From Nannocystis sp. RBIL2 (GTDB lineage: Bacteria > Myxococcota_A > Polyangia > Nannocystales > Nannocystaceae): a stretch of DNA of 64,000 bases. Below the pieces are notes generated by a model that was given only the letters and a program-made list of their open reading frames with translations, did not search any database and had not been told where the DNA came from. The position numbers and the translations under genes were made by a program. Location: positions 6,232,001-6,296,000 of the forward strand of contig NZ_JAPNJW010000001.1 in the NCBI RefSeq assembly GCF_026626745.1. The letters are read 5' to 3'. This document shows positions 50,951 to 59,149 of the stretch, one piece after another (positions within the stretch are counted from its first letter, which is position 1; each line of letters starts with the position of its first letter).

Positions 50951-52033
50951 TCAATCGCCGGTGAGGCGCTGGCGGCCGGCGCGGGTCAGGCCGCAGACGA
51001 ACAGCTCCATACGATTGCTGGGCAGCTGCGTGGCCTTGACCTCTTCCATGCCCATGGCGGAGATCGAGGCGAGCAGCCGCGGGATGTGCCGGACTGCGCG
51101 CCAGTCGTCGAGCTTGAGGGTGAGGAGAACACCGTGAAGCGCGTGGCGCGGGCGGGCGGCGAGGCGCCGGGCGGTGATGAGGGCGACCTGCGGGGCGAGG
51201 TTCACGTCCATCAGCACCCAGTGCAGCGCGGCCGGCAGGTCGGCGCGCTGGACCATGCTCATCGGGCGGTGGAGGTGAATGAAGCGATTGTCGGCCGGGG
51301 CCTCGCCGCGGTAGTCGAGGACGACCGGGTCCATCAGCGCCGGGTCGATGCCGTAGACGGTGACGCCGCGGCGCAGCATCGCGTAGGAGGCGCCGCCGGG
51401 GGCGCTGCCGATCTCGACCGCCACGTCGCCGGGGCGCACAGGGGCGCCGGACCAGATCAGCGCCTCCTCGAGCTTGCGATAGGCCCGCGAGGGGGCCTCG
51501 GGCGGCATGTCGACGGCGATCCGCCCGCCCGGGAACGGCGAGTGGCCGGGGCCGTGGACGTGGTAGCCGACCCACCACGGCTCGCCCTCGGCGACGATGA
51601 CGTCGAGCACCCAGTCGCCGGGCTCGGCGACCTCGCCGGCGAGCAGCGGGTGCTGTCCTGCGGGCCAGGCGGCGACGAGGGCCGCGCGGGCCTCGGCGGC
51701 GCGCGGGCCGTAGCGGAAGCCGGGCGGCTCCTCGCCGGGGCGCGAGATGTCGCGCTCCCACACGTGCAGGCGCACGGGATGGCCCTGGGGACATGTCCCG
51801 GAGAGCATTGTGAACACCCGCGCCGCGTCGTCGGCCGGGCCGAGCGAGGCCCCGAAGGCGCGGACGAACACGGCCGGCAGCGCGACGTCGGCGGCGACCG
51901 GCGTCGGCGACTTGAAGGTGACGAGGCCCGGCCGGCTGTAGGCGAAGCGGAGCTCGGGGCGGAGCGCCGCGAGCTCGAACTTGACCGCCGGCTCGGCGCC
52001 GAGCTGGCACACGCAGAAGAGGAAGTGGGTCAC
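50951..52033 (-). CDS. RlmM-like SAM-dependent RNA 2'-O-ribose methyltransferase
   Basis: 360 residues of the FtsJ-fold rRNA methyltransferase group. N-terminal THUMP-like region (FCVCQLGAEPAVKFELAAL ... FVRAFGASLG), then the Rossmann domain: motif I AVEIGSAPGGASYAMLRRG (about 204-222), DPAL, and catalytic Lys/Asp/Lys/Glu candidates in SRAYRKLEEALIW, WVLMDVN, LLTLKLDDW and FVCG. RlmM methylates C2498 of 23S rRNA. A palindrome copy lies in frame at 51787-51812, encoding MLSGTCPQGHP. Adjacent to, but not overlapping, the OmpA-type gene. Confidence 0.85.
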   Translation of the reverse strand: MTHFLFCVCQLGAEPAVKFELAALRPELRFAYSRPGLVTFKSPTPVAADVALPAVFVRAFGASLGPADDAARVFTMLSGTCPQGHPVRLHVWERDISRPGEEPPGFRYGPRAAEARAALVAAWPAGQHPLLAGEVAEPGDWVLDVIVAEGEPWWVGYHVHGPGHSPFPGGRIAVDMPPEAPSRAYRKLEEALIWSGAPVRPGDVAVEIGSAPGGASYAMLRRGVTVYGIDPALMDPVVLDYRGEAPADNRFIHLHRPMSMVQRADLPAALHWVLMDVNLAPQVALITARRLAARPRHALHGVLLTLKLDDWRAVRHIPRLLASISAMGMEEVKATQLPSNRMELFVCGLTRAGRQRLTGD

Positions 52034-52040
52034 GCGCGCG

Positions 52041-52985
52041 CTACTTGACGAACACGGAGACCTCGCGGATGCCCCACGACTCGTCGTCGATGGGCTCGTC
52101 GAGGTTGCTGGTGAAGCTCAGGGCGATGGCGTCGCCGTCGTGCGCGGCCGCCTCGGTGGCGATCGCCAGCAGGCCGTCGCCGACGTCGCCGTTGCCGCAG
52201 GCGTTCGACTCCTGGTTGCAGCTGAACGGCGCGGCCGAGTCGCACAGGTGCGTGAAGATGTCGACGTCGCCCAGCTTGATGATCATCTGCTCGCCGTTGA
52301 AGGCGTCCCACGAGTCCATGACGACGGCCTCGGCGACCACGCGCAGCTCGGTGTGCGGGACCTGGGCGGCGGTGGCGGTCAGCGTGAGCACGTCGCCGGT
52401 GCCGAACGGGCCCATCATGTCGCCGAGGTCGCCGCAGGCGCCCTCGACCGCCGGTTCGAAGGTGCCGGCGCCGCCAGGCGTGACCACCTGCGTCCAGCCG
52501 GGGCTGTCGGCCTCCATGTCGCAGTAGAAGTCGTCGGTCTGACCGTCGCCGTCGGGGTCGAGCGGGTAGGTGCCGCTCGGCAAATCGGGCTTGGCCTCGT
52601 GCAGGGCGAGGCAGCTGGCCTGCAGGCCTGCGCAGGCTCCGCCGTCGCAGTCGCCGGACTTGCAGTCGGTGCCGTTCATGCAGGCCGCGTCGTTGTCGCA
52701 CGCGCCGCAGGTGCCGCCGCCGCAGTCCACGTCGGTCTCGTCGCCGTTCTTCTCGCCGTCAGCGCAGCCCTCGGGGACCTCGCCGGTGGTCAGCGTGTCC
52801 GAGGTCATCACCGACTCGGTGGTGGTCGGATTGGTGGTGCTGCCGGTCGACGGCTCGCCGGACGAGCTGGTGTCGGTCGTGTCGTCGGTCTCGGTGCTGT
52901 TGCCCTGGGTGGCCGGGTCGCCGCAGCCGAGGAGGAGCCCCGGCAGGGCCAGGGCGGTGACGATGAGACAGGTCTTGAAGGACAT
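52041..52985 (-). CDS. lipoprotein with Cys-rich repeat and fibrinogen-like segment
   Basis: 314 residues: signal MSFKTCLIVTALALPGLLLGC (Cys21), Thr/Ser/Asp linker to about 70, then the Cys-knot-like string CADGEKNGDETDVDCGGGTC, ACDNDAACMNGTDCKSGDC common in myxobacterial lipoproteins. Residues about 125-165 (SCLALHEAKPDLPSGTYPLDPDGDGQTDDFYC) match the first part of a fibrinogen C-terminal domain. The rest is beta-rich. The start codon itself lies inside a palindrome copy (52965-52988), five bases from the glpX stop. It may bind carbohydrate. Confidence 0.83.
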   Translation of the reverse strand: MSFKTCLIVTALALPGLLLGCGDPATQGNSTETDDTTDTSSSGEPSTGSTTNPTTTESVMTSDTLTTGEVPEGCADGEKNGDETDVDCGGGTCGACDNDAACMNGTDCKSGDCDGGACAGLQASCLALHEAKPDLPSGTYPLDPDGDGQTDDFYCDMEADSPGWTQVVTPGGAGTFEPAVEGACGDLGDMMGPFGTGDVLTLTATAAQVPHTELRVVAEAVVMDSWDAFNGEQMIIKLGDVDIFTHLCDSAAPFSCNQESNACGNGDVGDGLLAIATEAAAHDGDAIALSFTSNLDEPIDDESWGIREVSVFVK

Positions 52986-52990
52986 GTGGC

Positions 52991-53952
52991 TCAGTGCTCG
53001 TGGAGGAAGCGGTGCGCGTCGACCGAGGTGTCGACCCAGCGTATTGTGCCAGTCTTGCTGCGAATGGCCAGGCTTTGCAGGTGCATGCGATCGCCGATCC
53101 GTCGCACACCTTTCAGCAGGGGACCCCCGGTGACTCCCGTGGCCACGAAGATGACGTCGCCCCGGACCAGATCCTCGACCCCGAACACGCGGTCGGGGTC
53201 TTTGTGCCCCATGGCGATCGCCCGCTTGCGTCGTCGTCGGAGCGGAACACCAACTTGCCGACGAACTCGCCGCCCATGCAGTGGATCGCCGCGGCCCCGA
53301 GCACGCCCTCGGGCGCGCCGCCGATGCCGTACACCATGTCGATGCCGCTCTTGGGGATGCAGGTGGCGACCACCGGCGCGACGTCGCCGTCGGTGATCAG
53401 GTGGATCCGCGCGCCGGCCTCGCGCAGCTCGGCGACCAGGTTCTCGTGGCGCGGACGGTCGAGGACGACGACGGTGAGCTCGTCGGGCCGGCGACCCTTG
53501 GCGGCCGCGAGGGTGTAGAGGTTGTCACGCGGCGACTTCGACAGCGAGATCTTGCCGCGACCCTCGGGGCCGCAGGCGATCTTCATCATGTAACAGTCGG
53601 GGGCGTTGAGCAGGAGGCCGCGGTCGGTCACTGCGAGGACGGTGATCGCACCGGGCAAGCCGTTGGCGCACAGGTTGGTGCCCTCGAGCGGGTCGACGGC
53701 GATGTCGACCTCGGGCAGCGACGGGTCGGACGGGCCGACCTTTTCGCCGATGTAGAGCATCGGCGCCTCGTCGCGCTCGCCCTCGCCGATGACGATGGTG
53801 CCGCGCGCCGCGACGCGCTCGAAGGCGTCGCGCATGGCCTTGACGGCGGCCGCGTCGGCGCCGTTGCGGTCGCCGCGGCCGATCATGGTCGAGGCGGCGA
53901 TGGCGGCCGCCTCGGTGACGCGGGTGTACTCGAGGACGAGGGTGCGGTCCAT
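52991..53952 (-). pseudogene. glpX: fructose-1,6-bisphosphatase class II, frameshifted
   Basis: Start at 53952 with AAGGAG upstream. It would hydrolyse fructose-1,6-bisphosphate in gluconeogenesis. Residues VIGEGERDEAPML and VDIAVDPLEGTNL carry the metal ligands. The reading frame is intact to LVFRSDDDA near 53230, after which it runs out of frame. The correct continuation, MGHKDPDRVFGVEDLV through VDTSVDAHRF to the stop at 52991, is in the next frame. The span is 962 bases, one short of 321 codons, so a single missing base near 53228-53236 explains it. Either a real lesion or a sequencing error; the uncorrected product lacks the final 80 residues. Confidence 0.88.
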
Positions 53953-53953
53953 G

Positions 53954-54436
53954 TCAGTCGTCTCCTTCGGGAGCCAGATTGGCGAGGGCGGCCCGCAACG
54001 GGCCAGGAAAACGCGCCGGCCGCCCATCGGCGCGGGCGATACAACAGTGGCAAGTCTCGGCGAAGCCGATGGTCAAGGGCTGCTCGAGGCCCTTGCGATC
54101 GCCGGGCGCCACGAGGACGTGGTAGCCGAGGATCAACCGCGCGTAGCCGATCTCGACCACGCCGACCATGACCGACAAGATGTCGTCGTAGCGCGCGGGC
54201 GAGAGGTAGCTGATCTGCAGGTCCGTCAGCGGCAAGGCGTAACCCGCAGCCTCGACGTCGGCGTAGGTCTGGCCGGCGTCCCGCATGAACTCGACCCGCG
54301 CCGCCTCGAGGTAGCGCGCGTAGGTGCCGTGGTACACGACTCCCATCTGGTCAGTGTCGGCGTAGATGACCCGCAACTTGACGCCGAGCCGCAGCTCTCG
54401 AGCAGGCGAACGGGTGAGCCGGGGTGTGCGCGCCAT
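53954..54436 (-). CDS. hotdog acyl-CoA thioesterase, YbgC/4HBT-like
   Basis: 160 residues from the ATG at 54436. The signature YADTDQMGVVYHGTYARYLEAARVEFMRDAG (about 23-53) has the catalytic Asp and the Tyr-His-Gly turn of YbgC/4-hydroxybenzoyl-CoA thioesterase; YLSPARYDDILSVMVGV follows. It cleaves short-chain or aryl acyl-CoA. The stop is one base before the glpX start, so both genes are cotranscribed. Confidence 0.88.
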   Translation of the reverse strand: MARTPRLTRSPARELRLGVKLRVIYADTDQMGVVYHGTYARYLEAARVEFMRDAGQTYADVEAAGYALPLTDLQISYLSPARYDDILSVMVGVVEIGYARLILGYHVLVAPGDRKGLEQPLTIGFAETCHCCIARADGRPARFPGPLRAALANLAPEGDD

Positions 54437-54800
54437 GACGAGCGGCGCGCAGGGTAAACCGCCCGCGGTGCGAGCGGGACCGCCCGGGACGTGAGTCGGG
54501 TCGCGTGGAGGGTGTAAAAAGGGCGAGCGAGCGGCGTGGGGGGTCGACTCGCTAGGAATTCGCGAGTGAAGCACGGTCGCGGCCGAGGCGGGCGCCCGGA
54601 GCATCCGTGGCGCGACAGACAAGCGGACGACGGCTGTGCTCGCCGATGACGAGGATCTCCTCACTTGTCGCTCGGACTCGGCGGCGTCCACATGGCGCGC
54701 GAAGAGCCGGGGACCATCGACACCGGGTCGCTGTCGCGTGGACCTGGAGCGCCTCCACCAGCTCTCGAGACACACAGGTCGAAGAGCCCGCGAGCTCCGA
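54437..54800. other. 364-base non-coding stretch upstream of the thioesterase gene
   Basis: No supported gene. It lies between the start of the thioesterase gene and a large inverted-repeat structure. Open frames are short or Arg-rich shadows. Confidence 0.5.
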
Positions 54801-55016
54801 GGACTCGCGGGCGCTCAATTGTCGGCATGGTTTCTGCGCCAGGGCGTGGCCCTGGAGCGGCTTGCGAGCGCGATCAAGGGGTTGTCGAAAGCCGGGGTCC
54901 TACTGCTCGAAGCAGTAACTACGCAGATTTCTCAACTCCTTGATCGCGCTCGCAAATTCGCCGAAACCAGCGTAGACGCTCATGAATTCGTTCTCTCATT
55001 GAACGCCCGCGAGTCC
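54801..55016. repeat. nested inverted-repeat structure with a 27-codon frame inside
   Basis: Outer arms GGACTCGCGGGCGCTCAAT (54801-54819) and ATTGAACGCCCGCGAGTCC (54998-55016) match at 18 of 19 bases. Inner arms TTGCGAGCGCGATCAAGG (54862-54879) and CCTTGATCGCGCTCGCAA (54938-54955) match exactly, with weaker pairing out to 54890 and 54928. The apex is TACTGC-TCGAA-GCAGTA (54901-54917). On the minus strand the right side reads as a 27-codon frame (54983 to 54900) starting MSVYAGFGEFASAIKEL. It looks like an inverted duplication of a small module. Confidence 0.8.
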
Positions 55017-55140
55017 CCAGGGATCGCGGGCGTCGACCCGTGTCGTGGAGAGATAGTGGAGACGCTCCAGGTCGGCGCGAGGATGCGCTTCGGGACAGAT
55101 GCGAACGGCGAGCCTCCGCGAGCTCGCCATCTTCACAACA

Positions 55141-56982
55141 TCAAGGACCCGGCCACACCCTCTTGGCGAGCTGGAACAGCCGCTGCGTGCGCTCGCGGAT
55201 GTCCTTCTCGGTCCAGGTGGTACGGCCGCCGCCGAAGTCCTTGTTGAGCAGGAGACCGGAGTGCCGATCGATGTCGGGGAGCTTCTCGTTGGCCGGACGG
55301 TTCGAGAGCGAGCTGTTGAACTTCGGAGTGATCAGCGTGAGGTTGCCGAAGTCATGCAGCAGCGCTGTGCGTGCCACGGCCTCGGTCACTGTGTCGGCGG
55401 CGCCGGGCAGCGGCCAGTGTGGGTCCCACGCCTGCGGCATGACGTGTTCGATGCTCAGCGGGCCCTGCACCACGACCTGCTCCGTCTTCGGTCCGTGAAG
55501 CGCATCTTCCAGCGCCCGCAGGATCATGACGACCCGTCCCGGGCCGAGCTCGGTGTAGGCGTCGAGATCCATCCACGCCTTCTCGAAGGCGGCGTCGTCG
55601 GGCCACTCGGACACATCGGTCTTTCCCGTGGCGAGCAGCGTGTGAAATGCTGCAGCGTTGCCGGCCGGCTGCGCGCGGAAGCCGGTCAGAAGCTGCAGGA
55701 ACAGCTTGTTGTACCCGTTGGTCGGCCGACCACAGACCATCCGACGCAGCAAGAGGGACTCGAGGTCCCGCAGGATGGCGAGGCGATCGTGATCCGTCAG
55801 CGTGGGCGTGTCGAGCACCCAAAGCACGAGGGGAAATACCGTCGACTGGTCCATCGCTCGCACGCGCTCCGCGAAGCGACCGACGGGCTTCGACTCGTCC
55901 GCGCGGAGGAGAGTCTCGAAGTGCCCCGCGTACCGGGTGAGCGTCTTGAGCTCCTCCTCGACCGACTCGAATGACCCGCGCTTGACCCACGCCTTGTAGT
56001 CGTCGAAGAGGTCGGGGATCCGCACGACGCGGCTTGTCTGCGCCGTCACGTAGTGCTGGAGAAAGAGGTCCAACCGCGCGCGGGTCATGCGGCCCTGTCG
56101 CTCCTCCTGGTCCCACCAGCGGCCGAGGGCCGGGTTCTGCGGGTCCAGGTCTACCTCGAAGCGCCGCCAGTAGCTCTGGTGAAGTTGCTCCGCCTTCGCC
56201 GGCGAGCCGGCGCGCTGGAAGATGTAGTTGCGGAGGAGGTCCGCCGCGAGCAGCGGCACGCCGCGCGCGTTGAGGGTCTCGAAGATCACCTGCGGGCTCT
56301 CGTTCTCGGTGAGGTCGATCTGCACCATCTCCAGGCGGGTCCTCAGCGCCAGGAGGACGTCGAGCACGCGGTCGGCGACCGTTTGGTCCGACTCCGAGGC
56401 GGAGTTGGCCCAGGCGACGATCGCGTCGTGGAAGTAGATCCAGGCGGCGACCATGGGCGGTCGGGGAAGCTTCCGCCGCCGGTCCTTCGGGTCGCGCTCC
56501 GGGAACTCCGCGGCGAGCGCCGCGCGATCGACCGCGTTCATCGCCTTGAGGTACTGGTCCTGGTCCTTGCGCGTGGGCCAGACCTTCCAGCGCTCGACGT
56601 CCTCGTTCACGAGCATGTCGCGGTTCTGGAACAGAGAGAGGGCCATCTCGGGGACCTTCAGGGCCTTGAGCGCCAGAGCCGCCGCTCGCAGGGCGCTCAA
56701 GAAGAGCTGGAGGGTGGTCAAGCGCTGCTGACCATCGATCACCTGGAACTCGGCGACGTGATGCCCCGACAGAGGTACGCCCTGCAACACGATCGCGCCC
56801 AGGAAGTGCGCAGGCCGGGAACTGCTGTTGGGCTCGCGGATCCCCTCGGTCATCTCGCGGATGTCCTCCCACAGCGCCTCCCACTGATCCGGCCCCCAGA
56901 CGTACGGACGCTGGAAAAGCGGGATGACGAACCGGCGCTCCATCGAGAAGAGCTGGTGGATTTTGGCGGTGTCGGTCTTCAT
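55141..56982 (-). CDS. GmrSD-type DUF262/DUF1524 restriction protein
   Basis: 613 residues. The N-terminal DUF262 domain: IPLFQRPYVWGPDQWEALWEDI (about 20-41), the nucleotide-binding DGQQRLTTLQLFLSAL near 85-100, and ENESPQVIFETLNARGVPLLAADLLRNY near 225-252. The C-terminal DUF1524 His-Asn-His nuclease: LSIEHVMPQAW near 521-531 and LHDFGNLTLITPKFNSSLSNRP near 549-570. These fused proteins cleave modified (for example glucosylated) phage DNA. It is flanked by the inverted-repeat structure and by kinase and IS21 relics, so it lies in an acquired segment. Confidence 0.92.
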   Translation of the reverse strand: MKTDTAKIHQLFSMERRFVIPLFQRPYVWGPDQWEALWEDIREMTEGIREPNSSSRPAHFLGAIVLQGVPLSGHHVAEFQVIDGQQRLTTLQLFLSALRAAALALKALKVPEMALSLFQNRDMLVNEDVERWKVWPTRKDQDQYLKAMNAVDRAALAAEFPERDPKDRRRKLPRPPMVAAWIYFHDAIVAWANSASESDQTVADRVLDVLLALRTRLEMVQIDLTENESPQVIFETLNARGVPLLAADLLRNYIFQRAGSPAKAEQLHQSYWRRFEVDLDPQNPALGRWWDQEERQGRMTRARLDLFLQHYVTAQTSRVVRIPDLFDDYKAWVKRGSFESVEEELKTLTRYAGHFETLLRADESKPVGRFAERVRAMDQSTVFPLVLWVLDTPTLTDHDRLAILRDLESLLLRRMVCGRPTNGYNKLFLQLLTGFRAQPAGNAAAFHTLLATGKTDVSEWPDDAAFEKAWMDLDAYTELGPGRVVMILRALEDALHGPKTEQVVVQGPLSIEHVMPQAWDPHWPLPGAADTVTEAVARTALLHDFGNLTLITPKFNSSLSNRPANEKLPDIDRHSGLLLNKDFGGGRTTWTEKDIRERTQRLFQLAKRVWPGP

Positions 56983-57009
56983 GGGCGCGTGAGGAGGAGC
57001 ATGGCGCTT

Positions 57010-57495
57010 CTACTGACCGCGTGGGGGCGGCGCAAGGGGCGAGGACGCGCCTGGCCCGGTGACGGCGTCGACGTCGGGACACTCGGCGTCCGTCGTCGCC
57101 GGCCGCGCCGCAGGGCTCGCGTTCCCGGCGGTCGGCGCGTAGTCGGTCGGCGGCGTGCTGACGGCGATGGGGTTCTGGGACGCCCCGCAAGCGACGGAAG
57201 TGGAGGCTCCGGCGAGCGAGGAGCTCGAGATGATGGAGAGCAGCGCCGGCATGTCCGGGAACCGACGAGCGGGCACGGGGTCGAGGGCCCGCCGGAATAG
57301 CGCCTCCAGCACGGATGCCGGGAGCGGCACCTTCGGCGCATGCAGCGGCCGGCGCTGCTCGGGATCGTCGGACTTGGGGTCGTAGGGCAGTGCGCCGGAC
57401 AGCGCCTTCCACAGCGCAGCGGCGAACGAGAACTGGTCGCTGCGTGCGTCCTGCGGCTGACCGGCGAGCGCCTCGAGCTGTCGTGCGCTCGACAC
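57010..57495 (-). pseudogene. 3' remnant of a serine/threonine protein kinase
   Basis: 161 codons that start abruptly inside the kinase C-lobe: LAGQPQDARSDQFSFAAALWKALSGALPY (D-x-x-S-D-Q-F-S-F is the helix F/subdomain IX region), then LEALFRRALDPVPARRFPDMPALL, the kinase end, and a Pro/Ala/Thr tail. The ATP-binding lobe and catalytic loop (HRD, DFG) are missing. The break is next to the IS21 relic, so the gene was probably truncated by insertion and deletion. Confidence 0.8.
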
Positions 57496-57496
57496 G

Positions 57497-57790
57497 GACC
57501 TGGATGTCCCGGCCGGTCGTCGGCGATCATGAAGCGAGCGGTGTAGCCCTGCAGGACAGCGTGGTGGGCGAGGTTCCGACTTGCCGACGTCGTTGGGGCC
57601 AAGGAAGACGACGTTGACGGCCTCGCGGATGAAACCGAGCTCGAAGAGCTGTGTCGCGCGCTTGTCGACGATGAGCGCCGCGGTGTGAGCGGGATCCTCG
57701 ACGCGCTCGTCGCGGCCCCACGCGCGCGCATGCGTGGCGAGGACGACGGTCCCGTCGACCGTAGTCGCGCCATCGGTGCGTCGACGAAGC
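57497..57790 (-). pseudogene. IS21-family relic (istA tail and istB start, decayed)
   Basis: On the minus strand a frame reads LATHARAWGRDERVEDPAHTAALIVDKRATQ and then FIREAVNVVFLGPNDVGKS, the latter fitting the Walker A region of IstB. After a one-base shift the match continues as NLAHHAVLQGYTARFMIADD. Both parts end within 100 codons. The preceding THARAWGRDER resembles the IstA C-terminus. Terminal repeats were not found. Confidence 0.7.
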
Positions 57791-57826
57791 GCGCATCCTC
57801 GCGCTTCTGTGCTATAGCTCCTGCAT

Positions 57827-58759
57827 ATGCGGAGACTTCACCACAGCGAACTCGGGGCGGCTCTCCTGTTCATCCTCGCCGCGTGCAAGAGAGAGGGTGG
57901 GGACGGCGGGGAGAGCGGAGGGAGCGCGGTCGAGGAGGCGATCGCCGCGGGCCGCGAGGAATGCGACCGCTACCTCGAGTGCGCCGCCGCGACCACGCCC
58001 GAGAGCGTGGGCGCGCTACTCGAGGGCTACGGCCCCGAGGGCACCTGCTGGCAGACCGAGGAGGTCTCGGCGATCGAGCTTTGCGCGCAGGCCTGCGCCG
58101 CCGGCCGGGAGAACGCGGCGAAGGTGTTCCCCGACGTCGGCGAGTGCGGCGAGTGTGCCAGCGACGCCGACTGCACCGACGCGGCCGGCGGCGCTCGCTG
58201 CGACGGCAAGACCTCGAGCTGCGTCGCCTGCCTCGCCGACGCCGACTGCGACGGCGGCGTCTGCGACCTCGGGTCCCGTGAATGTGCCGAATGCATCGAG
58301 AGCGAAGATTGCGCCGAGGGCGAAATGTGCGCCGAGCGAGTGTGCGTGCCCCAGCACGCATGCGAGCCCGAGATGCGGCGCTGTAACTACGAAGACGGCC
58401 CGGTGCTCGAGGCCTGCGACGCCGAGGGGCTGGGCTGGGCGGAGCACCACGACTGCGGCGCCGAGGGCCTGTCGTGCCACGGGGAGGCCTGCATCTACAC
58501 CGCCTACGGCCCGTGCACACCCGGCGGGGCGTGCTCGGAGGATTATGATCAATGCATCCCCGTCGGCGGAGATCACGGCTATTGCATCAACGAATTCACC
58601 TCGTGCTCGAGCACCTTCGATTGTGAGGAACCGACCCCGGATTCGTCGGAGTACGAGGTCCGCTGCATCGCCCAGATGTGCTCGCTCGGCTGCGAGGACG
58701 CCGCGATGTGCCCGCCAGGGATGGCCTGCGTTGGCGGCACCTGCGCCTGGCGCCGCTGA
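57827..58759 (+). CDS. Cys-rich lipoprotein
   Basis: 310 residues: lipobox FILAAC (Cys20), Gly/Glu/Ser linker, a helical region with four spaced cysteines (ECDRYLECAAATTPESVGAL, ELCAQACAAG) and then repeated C-x-x-D-x-D-C units (GECGECASDADCTDAAGGARC, CVACLADADCDGGVC, CAECIESEDCAEGEMC) typical of myxobacterial Cys-rich lipoproteins. The C-terminal part has further CxxG/CPPGMACVGGTCAW units. Probably a disulfide-rich surface protein. Starts 37 bases beyond the IS21 relic. Confidence 0.85.
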   Translation: MRRLHHSELGAALLFILAACKREGGDGGESGGSAVEEAIAAGREECDRYLECAAATTPESVGALLEGYGPEGTCWQTEEVSAIELCAQACAAGRENAAKVFPDVGECGECASDADCTDAAGGARCDGKTSSCVACLADADCDGGVCDLGSRECAECIESEDCAEGEMCAERVCVPQHACEPEMRRCNYEDGPVLEACDAEGLGWAEHHDCGAEGLSCHGEACIYTAYGPCTPGGACSEDYDQCIPVGGDHGYCINEFTSCSSTFDCEEPTPDSSEYEVRCIAQMCSLGCEDAAMCPPGMACVGGTCAWRR

Positions 58760-59149
58760 GAGCGTTCACCCTCGGGGCCGCGTTCGTCCATCCGGTCAGC
58801 CGGCTGAACGGACGATGCCGATCTGGGTGATCACGATGCCGATCAGCGCGATCACGCGATCACGATGGACCGATCCGCGCATCCTTCTCGTTCGCGCCAC
58901 TTGTGTAGCGCGCAATCGCTCAGAATTGCAAAAATCCCACCGAATACCATGAATGGTCATTCCGGGAGATCACGACCCGCGATCGCGGGCGATCTTCACC
59001 ATTGACAACATCTGCCGACGATGGTCTCTTCTCCGCTCATTCGTAGCGGGGGCCTGTCGATCCATCGATCCGGGCTATGGGCGTCGTCTCGGTCCGCCGA
59101 GGCACTCGGGGCTATTTTAGCGATGTTGTCAGCTATCCGTGGAATCGTC
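58760..59149. other. 390-base gap with dense GATC sites and a 14-base palindrome
   Basis: No supported gene. GATC occurs six times between 58819 and 58876, three times between 58970 and 58996, and twice near 59060-59070. The perfect palindrome CCCGCGATCGCGGG is at 58976-58989. The short repeat ACGATGCCGATC occurs twice near 58812-58844. Presumably this is the regulatory region of the toxin gene, which has no strong Shine-Dalgarno. Confidence 0.6.
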
